Assembly: GCF_000687475.1 (NCBI RefSeq)
Contig: NC_057320.1
Span: 2,976,001 to 3,040,000 of the forward strand
Direction of reading: 5' to 3'
DNA length: 64,000 bases
Source of the DNA: Ustilaginoidea virens
Taxonomy: Eukaryota > Ascomycota > Sordariomycetes > Hypocreales > Clavicipitaceae
Positions within the stretch are counted from its first letter, which is position 1; the number at the start of each line of letters is the position of its first letter. Both the position numbers and the translations under genes were made by a program. Of this stretch, positions 48,461 through 58,340 are shown piece by piece. Under the pieces are notes generated by a model. The model made no database searches. It saw only the letters and a program-made list of their open reading frames with translations, and was not told the DNA's origin.

Positions 48461-49951
48461 ATGGCTAAACGAAAAAGACAAGCCAACAGCGGGGGCGAAA
48501 CAACGTCCGAGGCTGTGCAACCCAAAAAACCCAGAGGCGCTTCCGGTTCGAAATCAACTACTTCGACAACTACGCAAGCCGAAACACTCCAGATTATCGT
48601 GGGATCATACGATCAAGTTCTTCATGGTTTGACGGCAACTGTCGAGGGCGAAAGCGCGAAATTCTCAGATACTTTTCTCTTCAACGCACACAACTCTGCA
48701 ATTCGATGCGTCGCCGTATCGCCCCCTTCCGCAGCTGCACCTGGCCAAACACAAAAGGTTCTGCTCGCCTCGGGAGGAACCGACGAACGAATCAACCTTT
48801 ACACATTGTCTGCGCATCCGCCGAGCAGCAAGAGAAAAAACGCGCTTGCCGACGTGGCACCACGACCGATTTTGGAGAACCCCAAGAACAGGGAGCTGGG
48901 CACGCTGCTGCACCATACCTCGACTATCACGGCACTTTGCTTTCCGACGCGCTCAAAGTTGCTCGCTTCTAGCGAGGACTCGACCATTTCAGTGACACGC
49001 ACGAGGGATTGGTCCGTCTTGAGTACCATCAAGGCGCCTGTTCCGAAGCCACAAGGAAGACCGAGCGGCGATACCGCTCCCTTCGGAGGTACTCCTTGCG
49101 GGGTGAACGATTTTGCCATCCACCCAAGCATGAAGGTGATGATTAGCGTGAGCAAAGGCGAGAGATGCATGCGGCTGTGGAACCTGGTTACCGGCAAAAA
49201 AGCTGGCGTCTTGGGCTTCAGCAGAGAAACGCTTCAAGAGATTGGGGAAGGGAAACATTCGACAGGGGAAGGGCGAAGAGTTGTTTGGGGCAATGTGGAT
49301 GGAACCGACGAATTCGCCGTGGGATTCGATCGCGACATTGTTGTCTTTGGTATGGATAGCATGCCGAAATGTCGCATCATGCAGCAGGCGCGAACCAAGG
49401 TTCACCAGTTTACCTACGTTACCGTTGACGAAGAATCCGGCCGTGCCTTGTTGGCTGTGGCTACGGAGGACGGGCGCATAGTATTCTTCTCCACTCGAAC
49501 CGAGGATTTGTCACCTCCCACGGAGGTTCAGGGCAAGGCGGGAACTCTGCAGGTGGCAAAGCAGGTGGGATTCGTCGGCGGCAAAGCCGAAGGCATATCT
49601 GGCAGGATAAAAGCCATGGTCATGATACCGAGCGAAGCAGCCAGGGGGACAGTCTATTTGGTCGGAGCGAGCAGCGAGGGTCAGGTGCGACTGTGGACCA
49701 TTGAGCTCAGGTCATTATTGGCTGGCATGTCCAAGAAGAAGGCAGGCGAAAAGCCGACTGGAAAGTTGCTGGGGACGTATGAGACGCAAAACCGAATTAC
49801 ATGTGTGGCAGGGTACTTGATGATATCGCGGCCTGATGGCGCGGAGGATAGCGAAGCTGAGGATCCGTTTGACGAGGATGACGAGGATGACGAGGATGAC
49901 GACGACGACGACGACGACGACAAAGATGACAGCGAAGATGACGATGAGTGA
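48461..49951 (+). CDS. MAK11: MAK11 / PAK1IP1-like WD40 protein, 60S ribosome assembly
   Basis: 496 aa, no intron, A-rich start context (TTTAAAAATGGC). After a Lys/Arg-rich nuclear-type start (KRKR, KKPR within residues 1-26), residues 44-58 read QIIVGSYDQVLHGL, characteristic of the Mak11/PAK1IP1/Skb15 family. WD40 repeats are visible: HNSAIRCVAVSP (77-88), LASGGTDERINLYTL (102-116), HHTSTITALCFP with LASSEDSTISV (151-178), and FAIHPSMKVMISVSKGERCMRLWNL (218-242). The last 38 residues are an Asp/Glu tail (from about 459). Yeast Mak11 (468 aa) acts in the nucleolus in pre-60S assembly with Rlp24, and Skb15 modulates a PAK kinase; both roles are known from the family, not shown here. It is the first intact gene next to the repeat block. 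Confidence 0.9.
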   Translation: MAKRKRQANSGGETTSEAVQPKKPRGASGSKSTTSTTTQAETLQIIVGSYDQVLHGLTATVEGESAKFSDTFLFNAHNSAIRCVAVSPPSAAAPGQTQKVLLASGGTDERINLYTLSAHPPSSKRKNALADVAPRPILENPKNRELGTLLHHTSTITALCFPTRSKLLASSEDSTISVTRTRDWSVLSTIKAPVPKPQGRPSGDTAPFGGTPCGVNDFAIHPSMKVMISVSKGERCMRLWNLVTGKKAGVLGFSRETLQEIGEGKHSTGEGRRVVWGNVDGTDEFAVGFDRDIVVFGMDSMPKCRIMQQARTKVHQFTYVTVDEESGRALLAVATEDGRIVFFSTRTEDLSPPTEVQGKAGTLQVAKQVGFVGGKAEGISGRIKAMVMIPSEAARGTVYLVGASSEGQVRLWTIELRSLLAGMSKKKAGEKPTGKLLGTYETQNRITCVAGYLMISRPDGAEDSEAEDPFDEDDEDDEDDDDDDDDDKDDSEDDDE

Positions 49952-50884
49952 AAGCTGCCCCGTTTATATATGGTCTGGCGTCAACAGCAGGACATGTACG
50001 GTCGGTTGCCTATTGTCTCGTATGTAACAAGTGATGTGTAATAGCAGGCTCATAGGTGCCCCGGTGCAAAGACCCGCGGTGGCTGCGGTACGTGAAGGCT
50101 TTTAATTTAAGCAGAAAGCAGAAAGCAGCGCTGTCCGTTTCCGTCAACAAATCCATTCGACTGTTGCGTTTTACTGGATGAATTCACCTCTCGCATGTCG
50201 CTCGTTTTATCGTGTTCATGTTGATGGCTACGCACGGATTACGCACCAGTGGGGCGAGCTGGGGGCGAACACAACGGTGGCGACGGAGGACGCTAGCGGA
50301 CCCACCAGCCGGTCCCCGCCATTGGTGGCTGACCAGGTCCAAGCCTCCAGGGCTCGTCACCCCGCGCAACCGCGCCAAGTCAAGCCAGACGTTGATATTG
50401 GGCAGAAGGGAAGGAGGGAAGGAGGGAAGGGGGAAAGAAGATACAGGCCAAGCGAAGTACCTTCCCGTTTTTCCGTGCAGCTCGAGAGCCATCATTGGGG
50501 CGATGCTGCATGTAACCAGGTTGCACTTGCCCTGACCGGTATTTACGACTCTTGCTGGCCACCGCCATTCGAAGTCTCGTCCGCAAAACCCCGGATTCCT
50601 TTTTCCCGTGTTCACAAATCCACGCATCGTCCGCAAGTGCTTGACCCGGGATCCCCGTATCTATATAGGCAGTGTCGACTTACACACGCACACAGCAGCA
50701 TCTCGCATCTCGCATCCCGCATTCCGCATTCCGCATTCCGAGGCGAGGAGGAGATCCCGCCCGCGTTCCAGTCCGTGGACAAAGTCGCCGTGGCGGCGCA
50801 TACCCGTCTTTGGTCCGTTGCGAGCACAGGTCAAACCCCGTTTCTTGCTGGGAGTCGGTTCACTACACCACGTCGCCGCCTGCC
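49952..50884 (+). other. Intergenic: MAK11 end to b561 gene start
   Basis: 933 bp with no supported gene. It contains a purine tract of GGAAGGA-like repeats (about 50404-50446) and six 7-bp tandem units of the type GCATTCC/GCATCTC (about 50698-50740) shortly upstream of the next start codon. Several overlapping open frames here have mutually inconsistent, low-complexity products and look fortuitous. Confidence 0.5.
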
Positions 50885-53476
50885 ATGGCGCCAAAAGGAG
50901 ACCAGTTCTCTGCGCCCGGCTCGGCGAGCTATGCATCCGATACAATGACTGTCGGAGACGGGACCTGGGATTTTTCAAAGAATACCTTTTTGCTTCCGAA
51001 CCTCCAGGGTGTCAACTTTGACACCATGCGATACAATGGTATGTGGACAACGGCAAGACTCGGTGCTGCCGCGCGCTGGGGACTTGGGGGATCAGACTTG
51101 GCTAACCGTGCAATCAAACAACTAGGCATGGGCAATCGTTTCGCCACGCTCCCTCAGTATCATCGAATTGTCCTAGCGCATGGCATCATTGCAGCCATAG
51201 TGTTTCTTCTCCTGGTACCCCTGGCAGTCATGCTGGCCAGGTTCTATTCTCGAGAACCAGGATACGCAATCGTCTACCATGCACAGCTCCAAGTGTTTTC
51301 GGGCTTGATGCTTCTCAGCGTCTTCATTCTCGGCTTCTTCGCCGTCGGGCCGGAGCGAAACCTGACCAACCCGCATCACGGCATCGGCCTCGCAATTTTC
51401 GTTCTGTTTCTTCTTCAACTTGTTGGTGGCCGACTCGTGCGTCACATCACCAAGCTACGATCTCTTCGCATCACGATTCATCAATGGTCCGGCAGAGCAA
51501 TTGCCCTCCTGGGCATTGTTCAGGTTCCCCTGGGACTCGCCTTGTATGGCTCGCCGAAATACCTGTTCATCCTGTACGCGCTTTGGATGACCTTCCTGTT
51601 CATCGTCTACTTCATCTTGAACTACCGCGCCGAGGCACGTCGAGAGCTGTTCATGCATGAGGCCCGGTCTGAAGCTGGCAAGACTCGCGTCACCGAATCC
51701 GAGTACTTTTCACAAGGGCCGAGGCATGACCGCAGTGGCAGGATGAAATGGCTAGGTCCTCTCGCTGCGGGGGCGGGACTGTGGGCGTTGATGGGCGGAA
51801 AGGAGAAGAGCAAGGACCGTCGCCATCGCAGTCCTGCAAGGTCAAGATCATTCGTCAGCAGCAGCCGCGGCCCCGAAGTCCTGCCCTCCAGGCGCGGCTC
51901 CGAGAGCTACGTCAGCGAAAAGTATTCCGAGCCACCCAAGAAGGGCCGAGGCGGCTTTTGGAAAGCATTCGGGACGGTTGCTGCTGGAATCGGCGCCGGA
52001 AAATTAGTCTCAGGCCTCGTAAATCGCCGCAACGACCGGCGTGACGAAGACTACTCTGCCGTCTCCACCGAGACGCCTCGACGGTACGCCTCCCGACGCG
52101 GAGGTGAGACCGTCCTTAGCGAGTTTAGCAGTGATTATACCGAGTACGCCCGCAGGCCGGATGAGACGCAAACTTCCCTGCTTCCACCATCCGCCAACCC
52201 TGCCGGGAGAGGCGGCCCAAGAAGACCAATAACGCCTGAGCCGCTCCACTCTCGTGGTCGTGGCGACCCGGAAGTGTCTGATTATACCTCATATGTCAGC
52301 CCTTCGAGGCGGCCACGGGATGAACGCCATGGAGGTGGCCTAGCCAAGGGTATCTTGGCCGGGCTGGGCATGGGCTGGTTCGCCAAGAAGCTGGCCGACA
52401 GACGAGCCAGGAAAGAAGAAGACAGGTTGCGAGAAGAAGAGGAAACAAGATCCGGAGTGTCCGGCTCTCGATTTACTGGGGATGGATATCCATCGCCAGC
52501 TCGGCGAGACTCTCGGAGACCCTTGCCGGTCAGGCGAGCCACTGGCCACCCTGGAACAACAGATATATCCGAGATGACTGATGTGACGGAATCTACCATG
52601 GAGCCCGGCCCAGGAGCAGGTTCGTACACGGCCGGTCCATCAACGCACACGGGGACCGCACCTGCCGTGGTGCCTTTACCGGGACCAAAAGGTCACTCTA
52701 GGTCGAGGTCGAGGTCGCAAGTGCGAAACGAGCGAGTTTCCATGCCCACTATGCCGGCCGATCCTCATGGGATCCTGCACTCGGAAGCAGCATCACATGT
52801 GCCATCTGGTGATGGCCGTCCAGAGCGCCGATCCTCGTCCCGAGTCATGCGACGTGCCGAGGAAGGGGCGGCTGCGGCTACGGCTGCGGCTGCGGCTCCT
52901 GCCAGCGAGCTTGCGGCATCAGAGAGGGATCAATATGGTTCGCCGACAAGCCAGCCTGTCAGTGTCAAGGTAAAAATGCATGACGACAGGGATCGAAATG
53001 TGACACTACGCCGCCTAACAGAGGAGGAAGCGAGGGCGACCCGGAGCCCTAGGAACAGGGGCGATTCCGAAAGCAGTCTGTCGGGTCTGGATTCTCCCAG
53101 CTACGGTCGTCGATATAGAAGAGATTCGAGCCAGAGGAGAGCAGAGCGTTCGGCTGAAAAACGAGTCGAAGAAGAGGACCAACTGGCACCACTGTCGCCG
53201 CCCAACCCGGCCTTTGCAAAAGGAACGAGGAAAAAGAAGGATTCTGCGTACTATTCTGGGCAGCCTGGTCCGTCAGGTTCGTCGCCGATGGGACAACGAA
53301 CTGTCTCCAGCTTGGGCGGGGAAAGCATGGGCACGTGGAGCGGAATGAGCCAATCTCCAAGTGGACCAGGAAGAGGTCCGGAATCTGTAGCTGCGGATGA
53401 CCGGAGGCGGCGGAGGAGGCTGGAGCGACGTGGTGCGGGCAGTAACCGACCGTCGGAGCTGGATATGTTTGGGTAA
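50885..53476 (+). CDS. Cytochrome b561-domain membrane protein with long disordered tail
   Basis: 863 aa from the ATG at 50885 (CTGCCATGGCG). The frame is open further upstream to 50672, but that part is repeat-derived and the 50885 start has the better context. Residues 28-52 hold WDFSKNTFLLPNLQGVNFDT. Five membrane segments lie at about 94-118, 129-151, 164-184, 199-221 and 224-247, with His99, His132, His164/165 and His199 in the positions of the b-heme ligands of the b561 family, so a transmembrane electron-transfer function is likely. There is no signal peptide and no DOMON domain. The remaining 600 residues are disordered, Arg/Ser-rich, and carry three glycine-rich amphipathic segments (287-304, 356-379, 483-505), each followed by basic residues. 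Substrate and location are unknown. A poly-Ala stretch lies near the middle of the tail. Confidence 0.75.
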   Translation: MAPKGDQFSAPGSASYASDTMTVGDGTWDFSKNTFLLPNLQGVNFDTMRYNGMWTTARLGAAARWGLGGSDLANRAIKQLGMGNRFATLPQYHRIVLAHGIIAAIVFLLLVPLAVMLARFYSREPGYAIVYHAQLQVFSGLMLLSVFILGFFAVGPERNLTNPHHGIGLAIFVLFLLQLVGGRLVRHITKLRSLRITIHQWSGRAIALLGIVQVPLGLALYGSPKYLFILYALWMTFLFIVYFILNYRAEARRELFMHEARSEAGKTRVTESEYFSQGPRHDRSGRMKWLGPLAAGAGLWALMGGKEKSKDRRHRSPARSRSFVSSSRGPEVLPSRRGSESYVSEKYSEPPKKGRGGFWKAFGTVAAGIGAGKLVSGLVNRRNDRRDEDYSAVSTETPRRYASRRGGETVLSEFSSDYTEYARRPDETQTSLLPPSANPAGRGGPRRPITPEPLHSRGRGDPEVSDYTSYVSPSRRPRDERHGGGLAKGILAGLGMGWFAKKLADRRARKEEDRLREEEETRSGVSGSRFTGDGYPSPARRDSRRPLPVRRATGHPGTTDISEMTDVTESTMEPGPGAGSYTAGPSTHTGTAPAVVPLPGPKGHSRSRSRSQVRNERVSMPTMPADPHGILHSEAASHVPSGDGRPERRSSSRVMRRAEEGAAAATAAAAAPASELAASERDQYGSPTSQPVSVKVKMHDDRDRNVTLRRLTEEEARATRSPRNRGDSESSLSGLDSPSYGRRYRRDSSQRRAERSAEKRVEEEDQLAPLSPPNPAFAKGTRKKKDSAYYSGQPGPSGSSPMGQRTVSSLGGESMGTWSGMSQSPSGPGRGPESVAADDRRRRRRLERRGAGSNRPSELDMFG

Positions 53477-54375
53477 TGAGGGCTCTCAACGGCGACAGGC
53501 ATGTTTGATGACTGACACGGGGCAGATGGCCCTTTGCACAGAGCGCTGTTCTAGGGGTCAATGAGTTGCCTCATTTTTTTTTTTTTTCCCCTTTTGTTTC
53601 CTTTTCCAGGCGCAGCATCATCCAGCGTCGCGACTTGGCGGAGCGGTGTGTTTGAGCGGTATTTTATGCAGTCCCCTTGATCTGCGATGAACATTTATCT
53701 GTAAAAATTGGGATGAAACATGGGGTGCGATGGACTCGAGGGGCGTTGTCGTTGTTGGATCCATGCTGCTGATGGTTTCCATGTTTGCATATGGACCGTA
53801 TGATGAGGTGGACAGAGACATGCAGATGCATATATTACGAAGCGGTACATGATGATAATCTGATGACTACTTCCCTATAGACTGATGCAGCTTCGGCTGG
53901 CAAACGGAACGTGAAAATGCGGCGGATGCTTAGTTTAGTGATTGTGGGTTCCCAGCACGAATTTGATGATTCCTTCTGGTTACCAGTACATGCAAAAGTC
54001 TTGAAGACGCTGGCACGTGAGGCTGCATCAGATGCATCTTGGCTGAAGAGTGGCTCCTGCCTCGCCTGCTAAACCTGCAGATTGCAGAAGTTGCGATGCA
54101 CCGGGCCTGCCTGGCACCTTCCTGAATAATTTTGACTGAAGCTAACGATAGGAACCGAGCCCCAGCCCCACCTCTTCAGCAGCAACCTCTGTCTCCATCC
54201 CACTCCCTCCTGAAGCAAATCGCCGAGTCCCGTCCGCTTCCCACATGCACTCGGCCCTGGTTCAGGTTTCCCTCTCTTGTCTTCCCTCTTGTCCCTCCTT
54301 CTTTTGCGTCGTCTCCCAGAGCTCCCACAACAGCCAATGGCTCTGACACTGATTCCTCAAACCCCTTGAAGCAGG
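53477..54375 (+). other. Intergenic: b561 gene end to GPI13 start
   Basis: About 900 bp. A T14 run (53574-53587) follows the b561 stop and may be part of its 3' untranslated region. The 54130-54375 stretch is C/T-rich, as in promoters of highly used fungal genes; a 151-codon frame that starts at 54132 runs into the GPI13 coding region in another phase and is not called. No RNA gene was seen. Confidence 0.45.
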
Positions 54376-57300
54376 ATGCCGCAGCGAGGTCTCAAGACCA
54401 AAGCCAAGGCCAAGACGTCGAACCCGGCGCACCCGCCAGCTTCCGACTACAAAACCATCGCCAACGAATGGGCCAAAGCGAAACGTATCCAGGCCGCCAG
54501 CGATGCCGAGGCCGAGGCTCTGGGGCTGCCGTCGCAACGAGAAGCTGCGCAGGCTCTTCGGAACAAGCTCAACCGACTGCGACATGATTCCTACCAGCGC
54601 CGCTGGTGGTGGACCGTCGCCTTTTGGGCGTGGCTGCTCGTGATCCACGCCGTGGGCATTTGGCTGTTTACCAGTGGCTTCTTGCTCACGCGGCTGGTCC
54701 TGGAAGACAAGTCGAGCTGCGCAGTACCGCCAATCGACGGTGAGATGGCGCCCTTGAGCATCGACAAAGGTTGCTGGCATCCCAAGACGTTTGAGCGTGC
54801 CGTCGTCATCATCGTTGATGCTTTGCGGTATGACTTTACTGTTCCCCAGGACCCGGCTCAGCAGCACGACTTCCACAACGCTTTCCCGTTCCTGTACGAG
54901 ACTGCCGCCGAGTTCCCCCGCAATGCCTTCCTACGACCCTTCATCGCCGACCCGCCCACGGCTACCTTGCAGCGACTGAAGGGACTGACCACTGGCACCT
55001 TGCCCACCTTTGTCGATGTGGGGAGCAACTTTGCCGGGTCGGCCATCGACGAGGACAACATTCTCATGCAGCTCAAGAAGGCTGGCAAGAAGATTGCGCA
55101 CTTGGGCGACGATACGTGGGTTTCCCTGTTCCCCGGCTACTTTGAACCGAACATCAGCAGAGCCTACGACAGCTTCAACGTGTGGGATCTGCACACGGTG
55201 GACGATGGCGTGATTGACAACATATTCCCCCTGATGAACCCCGAGGCTGAGGGTCAGTGGGACCTGCTGATCGGACATTGCTTGGGCGTTGACCATGCTG
55301 GTCACCGCTATGGGCCAGACCATCCCGCCATGACGGCCAAGTTGAGGCAGATGGACGACTTTATCCGCCGACTGACTTCTGAAATCGACCAACACACACT
55401 GCTTGTCGTCATGGGTGACCACGGCATGGACAGCAAAGGCGACCACGGTGGCGAAAGCGACGACGAGGTCGAAGCTGCCCTGTGGATGTATTCAAAGACG
55501 CCCATATTTGGGCGCACCTTGCCCGAATTCCTCACCCCTCCTGCTACCGCCAAGATCCGGCCGGTCAACCAGATTGATCTGGTCCCAACGTTGTCGATTC
55601 TGCTGGGAATACCCATTCCGTACAACAGCTTGGGTCGCCCGATCGAGGAAGCCTTTTGCGGACCCAACGGCGACGACTGGGCAAATCTTGCCGCCGTCTC
55701 CCGCATGGCGTCTGCCGGCATTGAGAGGTATCAGGCGTCTTACTTTAGAGCTCGCGGCATGACTCGGGGCTCTGAAGCGGACTCCCCTGCGGCTCTGTGG
55801 GCGGAGGCGACAAAAGTGCCAACGCCACCCCACCACGAGGACGCGTACAAGGCCTTCACCAGGTTTCAGGAGAGGACTCTTGGGGTTTGCAAGGACCTGT
55901 GGGCTCGATTCGACGTCCCACGCATGATGTCGGGGATCGTCGTCACAGCTGTCGGAGCTGTGCTCTTGATGATGTACGGTTCGCGCGAGCAGGAGGATGA
56001 GTTTGTTGTCATGAATGACGTCGAGCTTGACTACGCCGAGGCCAGGTTGGAAGTCGTCGATTTCAAGGGCGATGGAGCGGACCCTCATGTTGACCAGTTC
56101 TATCACAAGAAGATGCTTCGCAGGCTGTGGGACCCCCGGTTCGTCTTCATGGTTGGATCCCTCACTGCTGCCGCGTTGTACAGACAGCAGCAGCGGATCG
56201 ACGCTGTGGCCACGGCTGTCGTGCTGCTGATGTTGACCGCTGTTGGCGTCTCGCTTCACGGCTGCGGCAAGACGCTGGGGAGCCTCGTGCCGCGAACGTT
56301 TTGGGGCTGGCTCTCCGTCATCTTCACCCTCAGCCACTCCCTCGGCTTCGCATCCAACTCGTACACCATCTGGGAGGATCAGATTCTCCTCTTCTTCATC
56401 GCGACCTTTGGCCTGGCCGCCATTGTTTCGTCGCTGAGGCTCGAGTCCAAAGTTGATCGAACAATGGCCGTGTACCACTCTGTCGTGTTCATCTTGCTCG
56501 GTCGGTTGGCGTCGTACTCGAAGCTGTGCCGCGAGGAGCAAATGCCCTTTTGCGTGTCGACATACTACGCCTCCGTCACCACGACTGTGTCTGCGCCTTG
56601 GCAGCTCATCATTCCTTTTGCTGTTTCCGTCGCGCTCCCTTCCATTGTCAAGTCGTTCCTTACCCCCTCGGGGTCCTACGAAGGCCTGGCGCCGACCTGG
56701 ATTGGCTACGTGATGAGGACAGGCTTGCTCATGTCTGCGGCGTACTGGACCATCGACGCCGCCAACAACGGATCCTGGCTCGACGGCAGACTGACCGAGG
56801 CTGCTCTCAAGTCCATCGGCGTCTACCTGGCCCAGGTTACCCTCGCGCTCGCCCTGGTAGCAGGGACGACTGCTTTTATCTGGGCGCCGCCCAGCGTCTC
56901 CATCGTCTCGACCTTTTCGAAATCGGGCCAAGCCCGCGTCGCCATCCTCGGATACAGCAACGTGCTGGGGTCGCGCTATCTTCTCCTGCCGCTCAACATG
57001 CTCGGGGCGTGCCTGCTCCTTACCAAGCCCATGGGCTCGGGAGCGCTCGCGCTGATGATGTGGCAGGTGCTTTCCCTGCTCGAGATCGTGGACCTCGGCG
57101 CCATCAAGACGGAACCCATCGGGCCCGTGATGCTTGCCATACTCGGCAACTTTTACTACTTCAAAACAGGCCACCAGGCCACGCTATCCAGCATCCAGTG
57201 GGACAGCGCCTTCATCCCCCTGTTCAGCATCCGGTATCCCTGGACGCTGATTGTCGTGACGCTCAACACGTTTGGAGGCCAGGTGCTCGCGGCCGTGTGC

Positions 57301-57591
57301 GTCCCCCTCCTGACCATGTGGAAGGTCGGACCCAAGCAAAAGGGCGTGCTGGAGGCGGTGACGAGGAGCCTGGCCGTCTTTGTGGCCTACTACGTGGTGG
57401 AGGCGCTGGCGACCATGAGCTGGGCCGGCTGGCTGCGGAGGCACCTGATGCTGTACCGCGTCTTCAGCCCGCGATACATGATGGCGGCGGTGGTGCTGCT
57501 GACGCTGGACGTGGTGGTGCTGCTGGTGGCGCTGACGGGGGTGAGGACCAACACGCTGTCGGTTGGCGAGGTGTTTGGATGGGCGGACTGA
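54376..57591 (+). CDS. GPI13: GPI ethanolamine phosphate transferase 3 (PIG-O type)
   Basis: 1071 aa, no intron. It adds phosphoethanolamine to the third mannose of the GPI precursor in the ER, the bridge later joined to proteins. Topology: cytosolic basic N-terminus, first membrane segment about 80-107, lumenal catalytic domain, then many membrane segments from about 518 to the end. Alkaline-phosphatase-fold metal-site motifs: VIIVDALRYDF (Asp148), LTTGTLPTF with the likely Thr nucleophile (near 205-209), GHCLGVDHAGHRYGPDH (Asp306, His310) and MGDHGMDSKGDHGG (Asp348, His349, His357). RYGPDHPAM and DLVPTLSILLGIPIPYNSLG are typical of the Gpi13/PIG-O group. Length is close to yeast Gpi13 (1017 aa). 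It converges with HTD2 downstream. Long alternative frames over its 3' half are shadows. Confidence 0.95.
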   Translation: MPQRGLKTKAKAKTSNPAHPPASDYKTIANEWAKAKRIQAASDAEAEALGLPSQREAAQALRNKLNRLRHDSYQRRWWWTVAFWAWLLVIHAVGIWLFTSGFLLTRLVLEDKSSCAVPPIDGEMAPLSIDKGCWHPKTFERAVVIIVDALRYDFTVPQDPAQQHDFHNAFPFLYETAAEFPRNAFLRPFIADPPTATLQRLKGLTTGTLPTFVDVGSNFAGSAIDEDNILMQLKKAGKKIAHLGDDTWVSLFPGYFEPNISRAYDSFNVWDLHTVDDGVIDNIFPLMNPEAEGQWDLLIGHCLGVDHAGHRYGPDHPAMTAKLRQMDDFIRRLTSEIDQHTLLVVMGDHGMDSKGDHGGESDDEVEAALWMYSKTPIFGRTLPEFLTPPATAKIRPVNQIDLVPTLSILLGIPIPYNSLGRPIEEAFCGPNGDDWANLAAVSRMASAGIERYQASYFRARGMTRGSEADSPAALWAEATKVPTPPHHEDAYKAFTRFQERTLGVCKDLWARFDVPRMMSGIVVTAVGAVLLMMYGSREQEDEFVVMNDVELDYAEARLEVVDFKGDGADPHVDQFYHKKMLRRLWDPRFVFMVGSLTAAALYRQQQRIDAVATAVVLLMLTAVGVSLHGCGKTLGSLVPRTFWGWLSVIFTLSHSLGFASNSYTIWEDQILLFFIATFGLAAIVSSLRLESKVDRTMAVYHSVVFILLGRLASYSKLCREEQMPFCVSTYYASVTTTVSAPWQLIIPFAVSVALPSIVKSFLTPSGSYEGLAPTWIGYVMRTGLLMSAAYWTIDAANNGSWLDGRLTEAALKSIGVYLAQVTLALALVAGTTAFIWAPPSVSIVSTFSKSGQARVAILGYSNVLGSRYLLLPLNMLGACLLLTKPMGSGALALMMWQVLSLLEIVDLGAIKTEPIGPVMLAILGNFYYFKTGHQATLSSIQWDSAFIPLFSIRYPWTLIVVTLNTFGGQVLAAVCVPLLTMWKVGPKQKGVLEAVTRSLAVFVAYYVVEALATMSWAGWLRRHLMLYRVFSPRYMMAAVVLLTLDVVVLLVALTGVRTNTLSVGEVFGWAD

Positions 57592-57743
57592 AGCAAGGGC
57601 CTTTGGGGGCGGAGTCATGTATTCCAGGTTCTGTACAGTACAAGCAGTCTCTTTACGGAGTTGGCCGTGTGTACATAAACATTTGCTGTGTTGAGCTTCT
57701 TCTTTTTGTCATTTTATTCCTGTTCCTTTGTGTGAGCTCGAGG

Positions 57744-58258
57744 CTTCTTCTTCTTCTCTTCTTCTTCTCTTCTTCTTCTCTTCTTCTTCTCTTCTTCTTC
57801 TCTTCTCCTCTTCTCTTCTTCTCCTTCTCTTCTTCTCCTTCTCCTCTTCTCCTTCTCTTCTTCTCCTTCTCTTCTTCTCCTTCTCTTCTTCTCCTTCTCT
57901 TTTTCTCCTTCTCCTTCTCTTCTTCTCCTTCTCTTCTTCTCCTTCTCTTCTTCTCCTTCTCTTCTTCTCCTTCTCTTTTTCTCCTTCTCCTTCTCTTCTT
58001 CTCCTTCTCTTCTTCTCCTTCTCTTCTTCTCCTTCTCTTCTTCTCCTTTTTTCCCTTCTCTTCTTCTCCTTCTCTTCTTCTCCTCCTCTTCTTCTCCTTC
58101 TCTTCTTCTCCTTTTTTCCCTTCTCTTCTTCTCTTCTCCTCTTCTCCTCTTCTCTTCCTTCTCCTCCTCTTCTTCTCCTTCTCTTCTTCTCCTTCTCTTC
58201 TTCTCCTCCTCTTCTTCTCCTTCTCTTCTTCTCCTTCTCTTCTTCTCCTCCTCCTTCT
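57744..58258 (+). repeat. 515-bp uninterrupted polypyrimidine microsatellite
   Basis: Composed only of C and T: CTTCTTCTC units at the start, then CTTCTCCTT/CTTCTCCTC units with TTTTTC variants. It lies between the stops of the convergent genes GPI13 (57591) and HTD2 (58341), so it falls in or beside both 3' untranslated regions. Any open frame on it encodes only Ser/Leu/Phe or Glu/Lys/Arg low-complexity sequence. Confidence 0.95.
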
Positions 58259-58340
58259 GTGTGTGCCCGATTTCCCAGCCCATCCGTTGCAACAACACAG
58301 CCCATCATGCTTTCCATGCCTCCTCTCCTTCTCTTGCTCG

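Noticed and set aside
50672..50884. Extended N-terminus of the b561 protein from 50672
   Set aside because: The extra 71 residues derive from 7-bp tandem repeats (SRIPHSAFRIP) and start in a poor context; the ATG at 50885 begins the conserved-looking region.
55492..57174. 560-codon minus-strand frame antisense to GPI13
   Set aside because: Arg/Gly/His-rich product without domain, fully inside the well-supported GPI13 coding region.
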